Shown here: piece after piece, positions 1-8,745 of the stretch
Position numbering within the stretch: position 1 is the stretch's first letter
Layout of the letters: each line of letters starts with the position of its first letter
DNA from: Brachybacterium sp. P6-10-X1
Lineage (GTDB): Bacteria; Actinomycetota; Actinomycetes; Actinomycetales; Dermabacteraceae
Direction: 5' to 3'
Assembly (NCBI RefSeq): GCF_001969445.1
Contig: NZ_CP017297.1
Span: forward strand, 3,348,001-3,412,000
Length of the DNA stretch: 64,000 nucleotides
The notes under the pieces: generated by a model
Told to the model about the DNA's origin: nothing
Seen by the model: only the letters and a program-made list of their open reading frames with translations
Database searches by the model: none
Position numbers and translations under genes: made by a program

Positions 1-1602
1 GCAGTCCGCGAGGCGGAAGCCTGCGCCACCGGTGGTGGCGGCGATCCGTTCGGGGTCCGCCTGCTGGACGTGCGCCGGACTCGTCGGGCCGGTGGCCCCG
101 TCCTCACCGGTGTCGGGTCGCAGGGCGAGGTGCTCGAGCATGGCGGGCCAGCGCGCCTGGACGGGGCGCCCGGCGGAGTCCAGCACCTGGAAGCGTCGCT
201 GATGCGGGGCGGCGGAGACGGTATCGAGCACCAGATGCAGACCGCCCTCATGGACCATCACGTGGTGCCGGCGACACAGCAGAGCGAGTCCTTCGATGTC
301 GGTGGATCCGCCCTCGGACCAGGGGACGACGTGGTGGGCGTCGAGGTGCCGGCTCTGGTGGCAGCCGGGGAAGGAGCAGACGGTGTCGCGCAGGCGCAGA
401 GCGCGACGCTGACCCCGGGTGGCGAGTCTCCGTGACCTGCCCAGATGAAGGATCTCGCCGCCGGCATCGGTGATCGAGACGGCGATCTTGCCCGTGCACG
501 CGAGACGTTCGGCGGTACGGGCCTCCAGCGGGCCCATGCCGAGCACCCGGCAGCGCTGAGACGTTCCCGCGGGAACATCCGGAGACGCCGGGGCAGGGTC
601 GTCAGGCTCCGGGCCCTCGGGGTGGCGCGTCGTCTGCTGCGTCGGCTGCTGAGGCGTTCCCGCGGGAACGTCTCGGGTCAGCGATTCAGCGCTGACCTCG
701 ACAATCACCAGATGGCGATCCTCGCCGGAACGATCCTCGGGCTCGGCGTCGAGGAACGTGCGGGCGAGAGAGACAAGAGCATCTGCCGTGCGCTGCTCGA
801 GACTGGCCGTGGTGGTGATCTCGGCGGCTCTGACGGTGGCGGGGCCCGTCTCGGTGGGATCGGTGGCGCCGTCCTCGTGCCACGCGCCGCTGGCCGTATC
901 TGTTCCCTCGCTCGCGGCCGCCCTGCCTCCATCGGCCGCGGGGTCGATGGTCGAGGGGTCGTTCCCGTCGCGGGCGAGAGCGAGGTCCAGCGCCGTGACC
1001 AGCTCGGCGCCCATCTCCGCCGGAAGCACCGCGCGGATCTCGACCATCCCGTCCTCACGAACCTGCCAGCGGGCCTGACGCACGGCGTCCTGGCCGAGCC
1101 GGCTGCCGTCGACCGCGCGGAAGGAGGAGATGGTCGAGGCGAGCTGCGAGGCGGTCATGGACCGTGCGAAGTCCACGAGCATGGCCTCGTCGACCCGGCC
1201 GACGACACGGGTGATCTCGCGGACCTTCGAGTAGGACAGGCGCCCGGCGCGGAACTCCTGGACAGTTCGCGGCATCTCCCGCAGTGCCCGCGCGACCCGG
1301 ACGTGCTCTCGGGCGGCACCGGGCGAGAGGGAGCAGGCCCAGGACAGCCAGTGCGCCGTCGATTTCAGGCCGACGAACCAGCTCACACCGTCGCGCGCTT
1401 CGAAGTCCTCGATCATCAGCAGGAACTCACAGGTGGCCGCGGCGATGGCCGCGGCCTGCTGCTGGATGCTCCGCCCGAGGGACTCCGCCCCAGCACGCGT
1501 CAGCGGCGCAGGCGGGTCAGGCAGGCCGGCCGGGTCCGCCTCGACCGGTCCGGAAGTATTCGCGACATCGGGCGTATTCGGGGTGTTCGGGGTGAGAGTC
1601 AT
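1..1602 (-). CDS. DUF222 / HNH endonuclease domain protein (3' end beyond window)
   Basis: 534 codons are visible before the window edge, so the C-terminus is missing. The N-terminal two thirds has the Arg- and Ala-rich helical character of DUF222. At about residues 407-440 lies an HNH nuclease core with CSFPGC, then DAHHVVPWSEGG and a downstream RRHH. In this family the CxxC pair and histidines bind zinc and a catalytic metal. Such proteins are numerous in actinobacterial genomes, often as repeated copies; their role is not settled, with mobile-element or DNA-processing functions suggested. The ATG at 1602 has GGAG nine bases upstream. Long plus-strand frames across this region are shadows. 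Confidence 0.85.
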   Translation of the reverse strand, partial: MTLTPNTPNTPDVANTSGPVEADPAGLPDPPAPLTRAGAESLGRSIQQQAAAIAAATCEFLLMIEDFEARDGVSWFVGLKSTAHWLSWACSLSPGAAREHVRVARALREMPRTVQEFRAGRLSYSKVREITRVVGRVDEAMLVDFARSMTASQLASTISSFRAVDGSRLGQDAVRQARWQVREDGMVEIRAVLPAEMGAELVTALDLALARDGNDPSTIDPAADGGRAAASEGTDTASGAWHEDGATDPTETGPATVRAAEITTTASLEQRTADALVSLARTFLDAEPEDRSGEDRHLVIVEVSAESLTRDVPAGTPQQPTQQTTRHPEGPEPDDPAPASPDVPAGTSQRCRVLGMGPLEARTAERLACTGKIAVSITDAGGEILHLGRSRRLATRGQRRALRLRDTVCSFPGCHQSRHLDAHHVVPWSEGGSTDIEGLALLCRRHHVMVHEGGLHLVLDTVSAAPHQRRFQVLDSAGRPVQARWPAMLEHLALRPDTGEDGATGPTSPAHVQQADPERIAATTGGAGFRLADC

Positions 1603-1905
1603 CGTCGTCTCCAACCAACTGGTGAGCGGGTCTGTGACCCCAGTGCACCAGGAGGGTGTGACAGGCGACGGGCCGGGCGCGCGCCGGGAGGACGGGTGGC
1701 GGACGGGTGGCGGGCCCATCCGGTGCGCGGCAGCGGCAGTCGTGCGGACGTGGTGGCCCGCGCGCGACGACGACCTGCGCGCGACGACGGCCCGCACGGC
1801 ACCAGGACGTCCGGGTCCGGTGGTGCCGCACGGGCCGTGCGAGGGAGGGGTCAGGCGGGATCGGGCGCCCGAACCCCTGGCGTTCGCGCGCTCACAGCAC
1901 GTCGA
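1603..1905. other. Intergenic region with hairpin, no gene seen
   Basis: About 300 bases between two minus-strand genes. An inverted repeat with arms 1790-1804 and 1821-1835 (13 of 15 pairs, 16-base loop) could form a stable hairpin downstream of the OsmC gene and may serve as its terminator, although there is no T tract. Nothing else is supported here. Confidence 0.4.
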
Positions 1906-2343
1906 TCAGGCGAGCGTGGCGTTCAGGGTGATGTCCACGCCCTTCAGTGCCTGGGAGACCGGGCAGTTCTGCTTCGCGTCCTCGGCGAGACGCTGGAACT
2001 CGGCCTCGTCGAGATCCTCGACCACTGCCTTCACGGTCAGCTCGATGCCGGTGATGCCGCCCTCACCGATGTTGAAGGAGACCTTCGCGGAGCTGTCCAC
2101 CGAGGTCGGCGGCGTGCCGTTCTCCGCCAGGCCGTTCGAGAACGCCATCGCGTAGCAGGTGGCGTGGGCGGCACCGAGCAGCTCCTCGGGTGAGGTCGTG
2201 CCTTGCTCACCCTCCTCGGCGCGGGCCTTCCAGTTGACCGGGAACGAGCCCAGCTGGGACGTCCCGAGACTGGTGGTGCCGTGTCCGGAGGGCAGGTCTC
2301 CCTGCCAGGTCGTGCTCGCAGTGCTGATGACGGTGCGGGGCAT
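1906..2343 (-). CDS. OsmC/Ohr family peroxiredoxin
   Basis: 145 residues, the usual length for the family. OsmC/Ohr enzymes reduce organic and inorganic peroxides in the cytoplasm with two conserved cysteines and a nearby Glu. These are visible as Cys63 in HATCYA, Cys127 in QNCPVS and the SPEEL segment at 51-55. The start is followed by PRTVISTAS and the N-terminus is complete. The gene is monocistronic or leads the minus-strand HNH gene at a distance of 300 bases. Assignment to the OsmC side rather than Ohr rests on the overall pattern and is not certain. Confidence 0.9.
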   Translation of the reverse strand: MPRTVISTASTTWQGDLPSGHGTTSLGTSQLGSFPVNWKARAEEGEQGTTSPEELLGAAHATCYAMAFSNGLAENGTPPTSVDSSAKVSFNIGEGGITGIELTVKAVVEDLDEAEFQRLAEDAKQNCPVSQALKGVDITLNATLA

Positions 2344-2429
2344 GTCTCCTCCTCGGATGGGGGCCGGCCACAGCCGTGGCCGCGCTCATGGCCACGGTAA
2401 CGCTGTTCCGTCGTCGGCGGCAGGGACCT

Positions 2430-3020
2430 TCAGCGGGTCGTGACCAGGCGGTCGGTGATGCTGATCAGGTCGCCGACCACGGTGCGGGCCCGCTCGGCGT
2501 GGGCCTCCGTCGGCGCCACGGAGCCCTGCTCGTCGACGTCCTCGAACACCGAGAAGGCCAGCTGGGTGCGCACATCGACCATATGGAAGTTCGAGACGAT
2601 CGTCCGCCAGTGCTCGACCGACCTGATCCCCTTCTCCGCGCCGTAGGAGACGAAGGCGACCGGCTTCTCCGCCCACTCCGAGCCGAGCGAGTCGAAAGCG
2701 TTCTTGAAGCCGCCGGGCACGCCGTGGTTGTACTCCGGGGTGATGAACACGAAGCCGTCGCAGGCGTCGATCGCCGCGCTCCAGCGCCGCACCCTCTCGT
2801 CCTCGTACTGCTTGTTCGCAGCGCCAGGGACGGTCGCCGAGGTCAGCACGGGAAGGTCGAAGTCCTTCAGGTCGATGACCTCGATGCTCACACCTGCACC
2901 TGCACCTGCACCTGCACCTGCAGCGGCCGCGCGCTCCTGCGCGAGGGGGATGAACCACCGGGCGACGCCCTCGCCGAAGCGTCCGTCGCGGACCGAACCG
3001 ATGATGATGCCGAGCTTCAT
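2430..3020 (-). CDS. NADPH-dependent FMN reductase family protein
   Basis: 196 residues with a flavodoxin-like fold. The N-terminal IIIGSVRDGRFGEGVARWF binds the flavin phosphate, and TPEYNHGVPGGFKNAFD near the middle is the classic family signature. Such enzymes reduce FMN, quinones, chromate or azo dyes with NAD(P)H. I chose the ATG at 3020 because AGGAG precedes it; a longer frame to 3128 lacks such support. Odd: residues about 36-46 contain five Ala-Gly pairs encoded by a perfect (CACCTG)5 array on the plus strand at 2891-2920, in the loop after helix 1. It is divergent from the DUF485/SSS operon. Confidence 0.9.
   Translation of the reverse strand: MKLGIIIGSVRDGRFGEGVARWFIPLAQERAAAAGAGAGAGAGVSIEVIDLKDFDLPVLTSATVPGAANKQYEDERVRRWSAAIDACDGFVFITPEYNHGVPGGFKNAFDSLGSEWAEKPVAFVSYGAEKGIRSVEHWRTIVSNFHMVDVRTQLAFSVFEDVDEQGSVAPTEAHAERARTVVGDLISITDRLVTTR
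2891..2920. repeat. Hexanucleotide microsatellite (CACCTG)5
   Basis: Five perfect tandem copies of a 6-bp unit inside the FMN reductase gene, encoding (Ala-Gly)5 on the minus strand. Copy-number change would add or remove two residues and keep the frame. Confidence 0.9.
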
Positions 3021-3355
3021 GAGTTCTCCTTCGTGGTCGGGCTGCGCCGCGCGGCGCCGTCGCCCTGAGCATGACACGACCGCCGGGGCCCGGGTGAGGT
3101 CGGGACCATCGCGACATGCCCGGGACACGCCGGGCGCGGCCAGACCCGAGGTCGTCGAAACTCTCGTGAGGAGGTGCGGGACGACCTGCGCACCTCCTCC
3201 GAAAGCTCGGCCTGCCCGATCCCGGGCGACCGGAAGGCCGCGGCGTCGGTGGCCTCCCCGGGGTGTGTGGGCCCCATCACCACTGCTACGGTCACCCCAC
3301 GCCCCGGGTTTCCCCCATCGTGCCGGGGCCGAGCAGAACGAAGGAGTTGTGCCCT
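3021..3355. other. Divergent intergenic region with 11-bp hairpin
   Basis: 335 bases between the minus-strand FMN reductase and the plus-strand DUF485 gene, so it must carry both promoters. A perfect 11-bp inverted repeat (GAGGAGGTGCG and its complement) occupies 3168-3178 and 3189-3199 with a 10-base loop; it could be an operator or an RNA hairpin. A possible -10 box TACGGT sits at about 3287-3292. No gene is seen. Confidence 0.4.
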
Positions 3356-3757
3356 GTGACCACCCCCTCCCTGGGATCGGATGGTCCCGCGTCGGATCGG
3401 GCCGAGCCCGATCACACCCGGCCCGATCGGATCCCGTCCGACGAGATCAGTCCTGAAACGTTCCGCACCGTGCAGGGGTCCGAGGAGTTCGCCCAGCTGC
3501 GCCGCAGCTTCCGCGGCTTCGCGATCCCGATGACCGTCGCCTTCCTGGTCTGGTACCTGGCCTACGTGCTGCTGTCCACCTACGCCGAGGGCTTCATGTC
3601 CATCCAGGTGATCGGCAACCTCAACCTCGGGATCATCCTGGGGCTGAGCCAGTTCCTCATGACCTTCCTGATCACCTGGCTGTACATCCGCCACGCGAAC
3701 CGCTCGCTGGACCCGATCTCCACCCGGATCCGCGACGAGCTGGAAGGGGCGAACTGA
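3356..3757 (+). CDS. DUF485 domain membrane protein (yjcH-like)
   Basis: 133 residues with a hydrophilic N-terminus of about 50 residues followed by two transmembrane helices (about residues 54-76 and 88-110), the DUF485 layout. These small proteins are almost always encoded just upstream of SSS-family acetate/monocarboxylate symporters; their function is unknown but partnership with the transporter is likely. The GTG at 3356 has AAGGAG at 3341-3346, nine bases away. The stop codon overlaps the next start by one base (TGATG), which implies coupling. Confidence 0.85.
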   Translation: MTTPSLGSDGPASDRAEPDHTRPDRIPSDEISPETFRTVQGSEEFAQLRRSFRGFAIPMTVAFLVWYLAYVLLSTYAEGFMSIQVIGNLNLGIILGLSQFLMTFLITWLYIRHANRSLDPISTRIRDELEGAN

Positions 3758-5343
3758 TGGAGTTCGGCAACCCGGTCCTGAACATCGCGATCTTCCTCGT
3801 CTTCGTCGTCGTCACCCTGATCGTCGTCATCCGCGTCTCGCGCACGACGACCAAGGCCAGCGACTTCTACCACGGCGGCCGTGCCTTCTCCGGCCGGCAG
3901 AACGGCATCGCCATCGCCGGTGACTACCTCTCGGCCGCCTCGTTCCTCGGCATCGTCGGCGCCGTCGCCCTGTACGGCTACGACGGCCTGCTGTACTCCG
4001 TCGGCTTCCTGGTGGCGTGGCTGGTCGCGCTGCTGCTGGTCGCCGAACCGCTGCGCAACACCGGCAAGTACACGATGGCCGACGTCCTCAGCTTCCGGAT
4101 GCGGCAGCGCCCCGTGCGCACCGCCGCCGCGACCTCCACCCTCGCGGTCACCTTCTTCTACCTGCTGGCCCAGATGGCCGGCGCCGGCGCCCTGGTGTCC
4201 CTCCTGATCGGTATCGAAGGCCGCGTGGGGCAATCGATCGTGATCGCCGTGGTGGGCGTGGTGATGATCCTCTACGTGATGATCGGCGGGATGAAGGGCA
4301 CCACCTGGGTGCAGATCATCAAGGCCGTCCTGCTGATCACCGCCGTCGCCGTCACCACCGTGTGGATCCTCGCCCTGAACGGCTTCGACCTCTCCGCCGT
4401 GCTGGGCCGGGCCGTGGACTCCCACCCCGACGGCACCGCCATCCTCGAGCCGATGCTCCAGTACGGGGAGTCCGGCTCCTCCAAGCTGGGCTTCGTCTCC
4501 CTCGCGATCGCGCTGGTGTTCGGCGCCGCGGGGCTGCCGCACGTGCTGATGCGCTTCTACACCGTGCCCACCGCGAAGGAGGCCCGACGCTCGGTGGTCT
4601 GGGCGATCGCCCTGATCGGCTTCTTCTACCTGTGCACCCTGGTGCTCGGGTTCGGCGCCGCCTACATGGTCGGGGTCGACGTGATCGGCGGCCTGCCCGG
4701 CGGGTCGAACTCCGCCGCGCCGGCGCTGGCCTACGCCGTCGGCGGCACCGTGCTGATGGCCATCATCTCCGCGGTGGCCTTCGCGACGATCCTGGCCGTG
4801 GTGGCGGGGCTGACGATCACCGCCTCGGCGTCCTTCGCGCACGACATCTACAACGGCGTGATCAAGCACGGCGAGGCGGATCCGAGGAAGGAGGTCAAGG
4901 TCGCACGGCGCACCGCGCTGGTGATCGGGGCCGTCTCGATCGTCGGCGGCATCCTCGCCGCCGAGCAGAACGTCGCCTTCCTGGTCTCCCTCGCCTTCGC
5001 GATCGCCGCCAGCGCGAACCTGCCCTCGATCCTGTACTCCCTGTACTGGAAGCGGTTCAACACCCGCGGGTCCCTGTGGAGCATCTATGGCGGCCTGTCC
5101 AGCGCGCTGTTCCTCATCACCTTCTCCCCGGTGGTCTCCGGAGCCGAGGACGCGATGATCCCGGGTGCGGACTTCGCGTGGTTCCCGCTGACGAACCCCG
5201 CGCTGATCTCGGTGCCGCTGGGCTTCTTCCTCGGCTGGTTGGGCTCGGTGACCTCACCGGAGCGCAACGAGCTCAAGCAGGCCGAGATGGAGGTGCGCTC
5301 CATGACCGGGGCCGGATCAGAGAAGGCGACCGTCGAGCACTGA
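3757..5343 (+). CDS. actP: Sodium:solute symporter, ActP-type (acetate/monocarboxylate)
   Basis: 528 residues with about 13 transmembrane segments, typical of the SSS family. The segment DFYHGGRAFSGRQNGIAIAGDYLSAASFLG near residue 40 is characteristic of ActP-like acetate symporters, and the upstream DUF485 partner supports this. It would import acetate or another short monocarboxylate with Na+ or H+ at the cytoplasmic membrane. The C-terminus ends in a short charged tail. Substrate is inferred from family and context; propionate or pyruvate are possible. Confidence 0.85.
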   Translation: MEFGNPVLNIAIFLVFVVVTLIVVIRVSRTTTKASDFYHGGRAFSGRQNGIAIAGDYLSAASFLGIVGAVALYGYDGLLYSVGFLVAWLVALLLVAEPLRNTGKYTMADVLSFRMRQRPVRTAAATSTLAVTFFYLLAQMAGAGALVSLLIGIEGRVGQSIVIAVVGVVMILYVMIGGMKGTTWVQIIKAVLLITAVAVTTVWILALNGFDLSAVLGRAVDSHPDGTAILEPMLQYGESGSSKLGFVSLAIALVFGAAGLPHVLMRFYTVPTAKEARRSVVWAIALIGFFYLCTLVLGFGAAYMVGVDVIGGLPGGSNSAAPALAYAVGGTVLMAIISAVAFATILAVVAGLTITASASFAHDIYNGVIKHGEADPRKEVKVARRTALVIGAVSIVGGILAAEQNVAFLVSLAFAIAASANLPSILYSLYWKRFNTRGSLWSIYGGLSSALFLITFSPVVSGAEDAMIPGADFAWFPLTNPALISVPLGFFLGWLGSVTSPERNELKQAEMEVRSMTGAGSEKATVEH

Positions 5344-5400
5344 GCCCGCAGTCGGCCGACGGTCCCCACCGGACGCAGAGGAGCGGGGCCGAGGACGGTT

Positions 5401-5652
5401 GCCCTCGAGGCTCTGTCGGCCGACGCCTTCCAGCCGTTCCATGCCGCACGGGCGGACCTGCTGCTGGGTGCGGGGCGGACAGCTGACGCCGAGGAGGCCT
5501 ACGAGCGAGCCGCGGCGCTGAGCGGCGAGCCCGCCGAGCGGGATCACCTGCGGAGCCGCGCCCGGGCGGCGGGCCAGGGGCGAGCGCCTACGGGATTCAG
5601 GCCAGACGCAGGCCCGACTCCGGTCGCACCGCCCGGTCGTGCAGGTCGATGA
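5401..5652 (+). pseudogene. Remnant of an ECF sigma factor C-terminus (DUF6596/SigI type)
   Basis: Translated from 5401, the DNA gives ALEALSADAFQPFHAARADL, then LLGAGRTADAEEAYERAAAL and GEPAERDHLRSR. This matches the characteristic C-terminal tail of long ECF sigma factors of the YlaC/SigI-like group (the 'PFHAARADLLRRLGR..EAAAAYERAL' pattern). There is no sigma-2 or sigma-4 region upstream: the preceding codons run back directly into the stop of the symporter. The frame closes at a TGA at 5650. It therefore looks like a decayed 3' fragment left by a deletion. Confidence 0.65.
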
Positions 5653-6526
5653 TCTGCTGCTCGAGCGCGTCCGGGGTCGGGCCGGTGATGTTGAGCAGGC
5701 GGCAGACGGCGACATCGGCGGAGGCGGCCTGGTAGTGCTCCACCCACCGGCGGTGGACGTCGTCGGCCGCGGTGCGGGAGCCGAGATCGCGGAAGGGCTC
5801 GACGTGGATGCGCCATGGCTTCGGGGTCAGCCGCGCCCGGTAGGTGTCGTGGACCCGGCACAGCAGCACGTAGAGCTCATCGCTGCGCACCTCGGCCATC
5901 AGCTCGCGGGCGCGGTCGCTGCCCGGTGCGGCGTCGGCGCCGGTGATCAGCAGGCGGAACCCGTTGCGGGTGCGGTAGCTGCGCACGCCGAGCTCGGGGT
6001 GCCGCCGGGTGAAGTCGTCGATCAGGGTCACGATGCGCGCGTGGTGCTCGCCCCGCGGACCGGGGCCCTGCCGGCCGAAGGCGTCCGGGTCGCGCTCGTC
6101 ATCGGGGGCGCTCTCCGAACCGCTCCCGAACAGGCGCGACAGCAGCCCGCCGCGCGCGCTGGGTGGTCGGTCGCGTGCGGTCTCATCGACCAGGTCGACG
6201 TCGCTGACCAGCACCGTATCGGTGTTCAGGACGGCGGCCCCGTAGCGGTTCCGGGTGATCGCACCGACCAGCGCACCCTCGGGGGAGCGGATCTCCTGCA
6301 GCAGCTCCTCGGGCAGGCGTCGATCGGGATAGTACTCGCGGTCCCCGCGGCCGACGGGGCGGGGCCCACCCGCGGCGACCAGGCGCTCCAGGCGCTCGCC
6401 GGCGTCGCGTCTGGCATCCTCGGGCGAATCGTCCGAGGAGCCGTGGACGGTGAGGTCGAGCTCGCGGCCGTCGGGGAGCGATCTGACCTCACGGACGGAG
6501 GCCCAATGGCGAGGGATCGGTTCCAT
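5597..6526 (-). CDS. Conserved protein of unknown function, 309 aa
   Basis: No family that I can name with confidence. A region at about 85-110 (ITRNRYGAAVLNTDTVLVSD) ends in acidic residues VSDVDLVDE, and a second region near 185-265 has RSYRTRNGFRLLITGAD, then VLLCRVHDTYRARLTPKPWR. The alternation of acidic DVD-like and basic YRTxxGxRLL motifs faintly recalls primase-polymerase folds, but I cannot support that. No signal peptide or membrane segment. It is convergent with the sigma-factor remnant, whose frame overlaps its 3' end. Confidence 0.7.
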   Translation of the reverse strand: MEPIPRHWASVREVRSLPDGRELDLTVHGSSDDSPEDARRDAGERLERLVAAGGPRPVGRGDREYYPDRRLPEELLQEIRSPEGALVGAITRNRYGAAVLNTDTVLVSDVDLVDETARDRPPSARGGLLSRLFGSGSESAPDDERDPDAFGRQGPGPRGEHHARIVTLIDDFTRRHPELGVRSYRTRNGFRLLITGADAAPGSDRARELMAEVRSDELYVLLCRVHDTYRARLTPKPWRIHVEPFRDLGSRTAADDVHRRWVEHYQAASADVAVCRLLNITGPTPDALEQQIIDLHDRAVRPESGLRLA

Positions 6527-6596
6527 GCCCGGACGCTACGCCGGGCCGACGGCGATGACCATAGGTGCCGGGCGGGAGGAGCCGTCCGGCGGATCG

Positions 6597-8528
6597 CTAC
6601 TGCAGCGACTCGAACTTGCGGGCCCAAGCCGTGCCGACGGGGTTGGCGTCGGCCACCATGATCCCGAAGCGGTCCCCGGCGATCTCGGCGACCTCGGTCA
6701 GCGCCACGCGGCGCTCGTGGGCGGGGGAGTGGTCCAGGCGGCGCACCCCGTTCTCGATGATCGTCGCGAAGGAGTCGGTGCGGCCCAGGTAGGCGACGAA
6801 GGGCATCGAGAACCGCTCCGCGTAGCGGGCCGAGAGGTCCCGCACCGCCTCGACGTCCTCGTCGGTGAGGTTCTCCAGGGCGAAGGAGCCCACGTCCTGG
6901 CTGATGGCACCGGCCTCCTCTTCGTCGGCGGTCACCAGGGTGGCCATGTCCGGGTAGCTCGCCACCAGGGAGTCCTGCTCGGAGCGGTCCGCGGACAGCA
7001 CGGCATCCTCGATGGCCGTGCGCAGGGCGGGGGCGTCCTCGAAGGGCCGCGACTCCCAAGCGCGCTCGAGGGGCCACGTGGCCCCGTTGAACAGGGAGCC
7101 GAAGGTGGTCACGAAGGTGTCGCGGTCCATCTCGTTCACCTCCGCGATGCCGATGCGCTCGCCGGCAGCGGTGGTGGTGACCATCGAACCGCGCTGGGAC
7201 CCCAGGTGGAAGAACACCAGGTTCAGCACGATCGCGCTGATCGCGCCGACGGTCACGCCGGAGGAGACGAACACCTGCGCCCAGGACGGGAACACCCCGG
7301 CGATGTCCGGTTTGAAGCTCACCAGCATCGCCAGCCCCAGCGAGGTGCCGACGATGACGGAGTTGCGGTTGTCGGTCAGATCCACCGTCGACAGCGTCTG
7401 GATGCCCACCAGCGCCACGGAGGCGAACAGAGCCAGCGAGGCGCCGCCGAGCACGGGGGAGGGGATCGCGGCGACCACGGCCCCGGCCTTGGGCAGCACG
7501 CCGAGCACGATCATGATCACGCCGGCCCCGGCCACCACCCAGCGGGACTTCACGCGGGTCAGGCGCACCAGGCCGATGTTCTGCGCGAAGCAGGTGTATG
7601 GGAAGGAGTTCAGCACACCGCCCAGCAGGGTCGAGAGGCCGTCGGCCCGGATCGCCCGGGAGATGTTCTTGGGGCGGATCCGCTTGCCGACGATCTCCCC
7701 GGCGGCGAAGACGTCCCCGGTGGTCTCGACCATCGTGATCAGCATGACGATGATCATCGAGACGATCGCGGTCACGGAGAAGGTGGGCACGCCGAAGTAG
7801 AACGGGGTGGTGACCCCGAAGGCGGAGGCCTCGGTGACCCCGCCGAAGGAGGTGTCCCCCAGGACCAGCGCCACCGCGGTGCCGATCACCAGCCCCAGCA
7901 GTACGGCGATGGTGCCGAGGAACCCGCGGAAGAACCGCTGCACCAGCACGATGATCCCCAGGGTGCCCAGCGCGTAGAGGATGTCGCGGGTTGCGGGGGT
8001 GCCCTCGGCGTAGTTGGTGATGTCCCCGGCGGAGACGCTCAGCAGCGTGATGCCCATGGTGGTCAGCACGGTGCCGATCACCACCGGCGGGAAGAAGTGC
8101 AGGATCTTCGCGAAGTACGGGGCGACCAGGAAGGTGAACAGGCCCGCGACGATGATCGAGCCGTAGATCATCGGCAGGCCCTCGGCCCCGCCCTCGCCGC
8201 CGGTCGCGGCCAGGCCGATCGCGATGATCGGACTCACCGCCGTGGTGGTCACGCCCTGGATGATCGGCAGGCGGACGCCCACCTTCCAGAAGCCCACCGA
8301 CTGGATCAGGGTCGCGATGCCGCAGGTGAACAGGTCCGCGTTGATCAGGTGGATCGTCTGCTCCGCCGTGAGCCCCAGACCCGAGGCGATCAGCAGCGGC
8401 ACGATCACCGCGCCCGCGTAGAAGGCCAGCACGTGCTGGACGGACAGCACGGTGAGCCGGCCCGGGGGAGGCACCTGGTCCACGGGGTGCGGGCGGGGAG
8501 TCTCGAGGGCGGGGGAGGCGGTGGTCAT
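6597..8528 (-). CDS. NCS2 uracil-xanthine permease fused to OHCU-decarboxylase-like domain
   Basis: 643 residues. Residues about 20-465 form an NCS2 nucleobase:cation symporter with about 14 membrane segments. The signature at IVMLITMVETTGDVFAAGEI and the core near NSFPYTCFAQNIGLVRLTRV are typical of uric acid/xanthine carriers. The last 170 residues match 2-oxo-4-hydroxy-4-carboxy-5-ureidoimidazoline decarboxylase, the last step of urate to allantoin conversion, starting at about MDRDTFVTTFGSLFN. The fusion would link urate uptake to its breakdown. However, the catalytic His of the usual HPDL motif is Tyr525 here (SYPDM), and the usual Glu appears as Asp545, so the domain may be inactive or altered. 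No other uricolysis gene is nearby. It is divergent from the MFS gene. Confidence 0.88.
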   Translation of the reverse strand: MTTASPALETPRPHPVDQVPPPGRLTVLSVQHVLAFYAGAVIVPLLIASGLGLTAEQTIHLINADLFTCGIATLIQSVGFWKVGVRLPIIQGVTTTAVSPIIAIGLAATGGEGGAEGLPMIYGSIIVAGLFTFLVAPYFAKILHFFPPVVIGTVLTTMGITLLSVSAGDITNYAEGTPATRDILYALGTLGIIVLVQRFFRGFLGTIAVLLGLVIGTAVALVLGDTSFGGVTEASAFGVTTPFYFGVPTFSVTAIVSMIIVMLITMVETTGDVFAAGEIVGKRIRPKNISRAIRADGLSTLLGGVLNSFPYTCFAQNIGLVRLTRVKSRWVVAGAGVIMIVLGVLPKAGAVVAAIPSPVLGGASLALFASVALVGIQTLSTVDLTDNRNSVIVGTSLGLAMLVSFKPDIAGVFPSWAQVFVSSGVTVGAISAIVLNLVFFHLGSQRGSMVTTTAAGERIGIAEVNEMDRDTFVTTFGSLFNGATWPLERAWESRPFEDAPALRTAIEDAVLSADRSEQDSLVASYPDMATLVTADEEEAGAISQDVGSFALENLTDEDVEAVRDLSARYAERFSMPFVAYLGRTDSFATIIENGVRRLDHSPAHERRVALTEVAEIAGDRFGIMVADANPVGTAWARKFESLQ

Positions 8529-8745
8529 GGGGGTCCTTGGGAGCCGGGCGGATCACGCAGCGGGAGTCTGCGCGGAGGAGGCCGCGCACCACCCTAGATC
8601 CCGCGCGGCCGACGGGTGCCTCCAGGACCGCGGATCGGTGCCCGGGCGCCCCGGAAGGAGAGGCACCCCACCCCCGCCGGGCCCCGCCTCGTGACACGCG
8701 GGGCAACGGATGGCCCTTCCGTCGGGAGAGGTGTAGAAGGGACCG

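Noticed and set aside
445-2193. 582-codon plus-strand open frame
   Set aside because: Antisense to the clear DUF222/HNH and OsmC genes, with no recognisable domain.
2891-2920. Phase-variation switch
   Set aside because: A 6-bp unit cannot shift the reading frame; at most it changes loop length.
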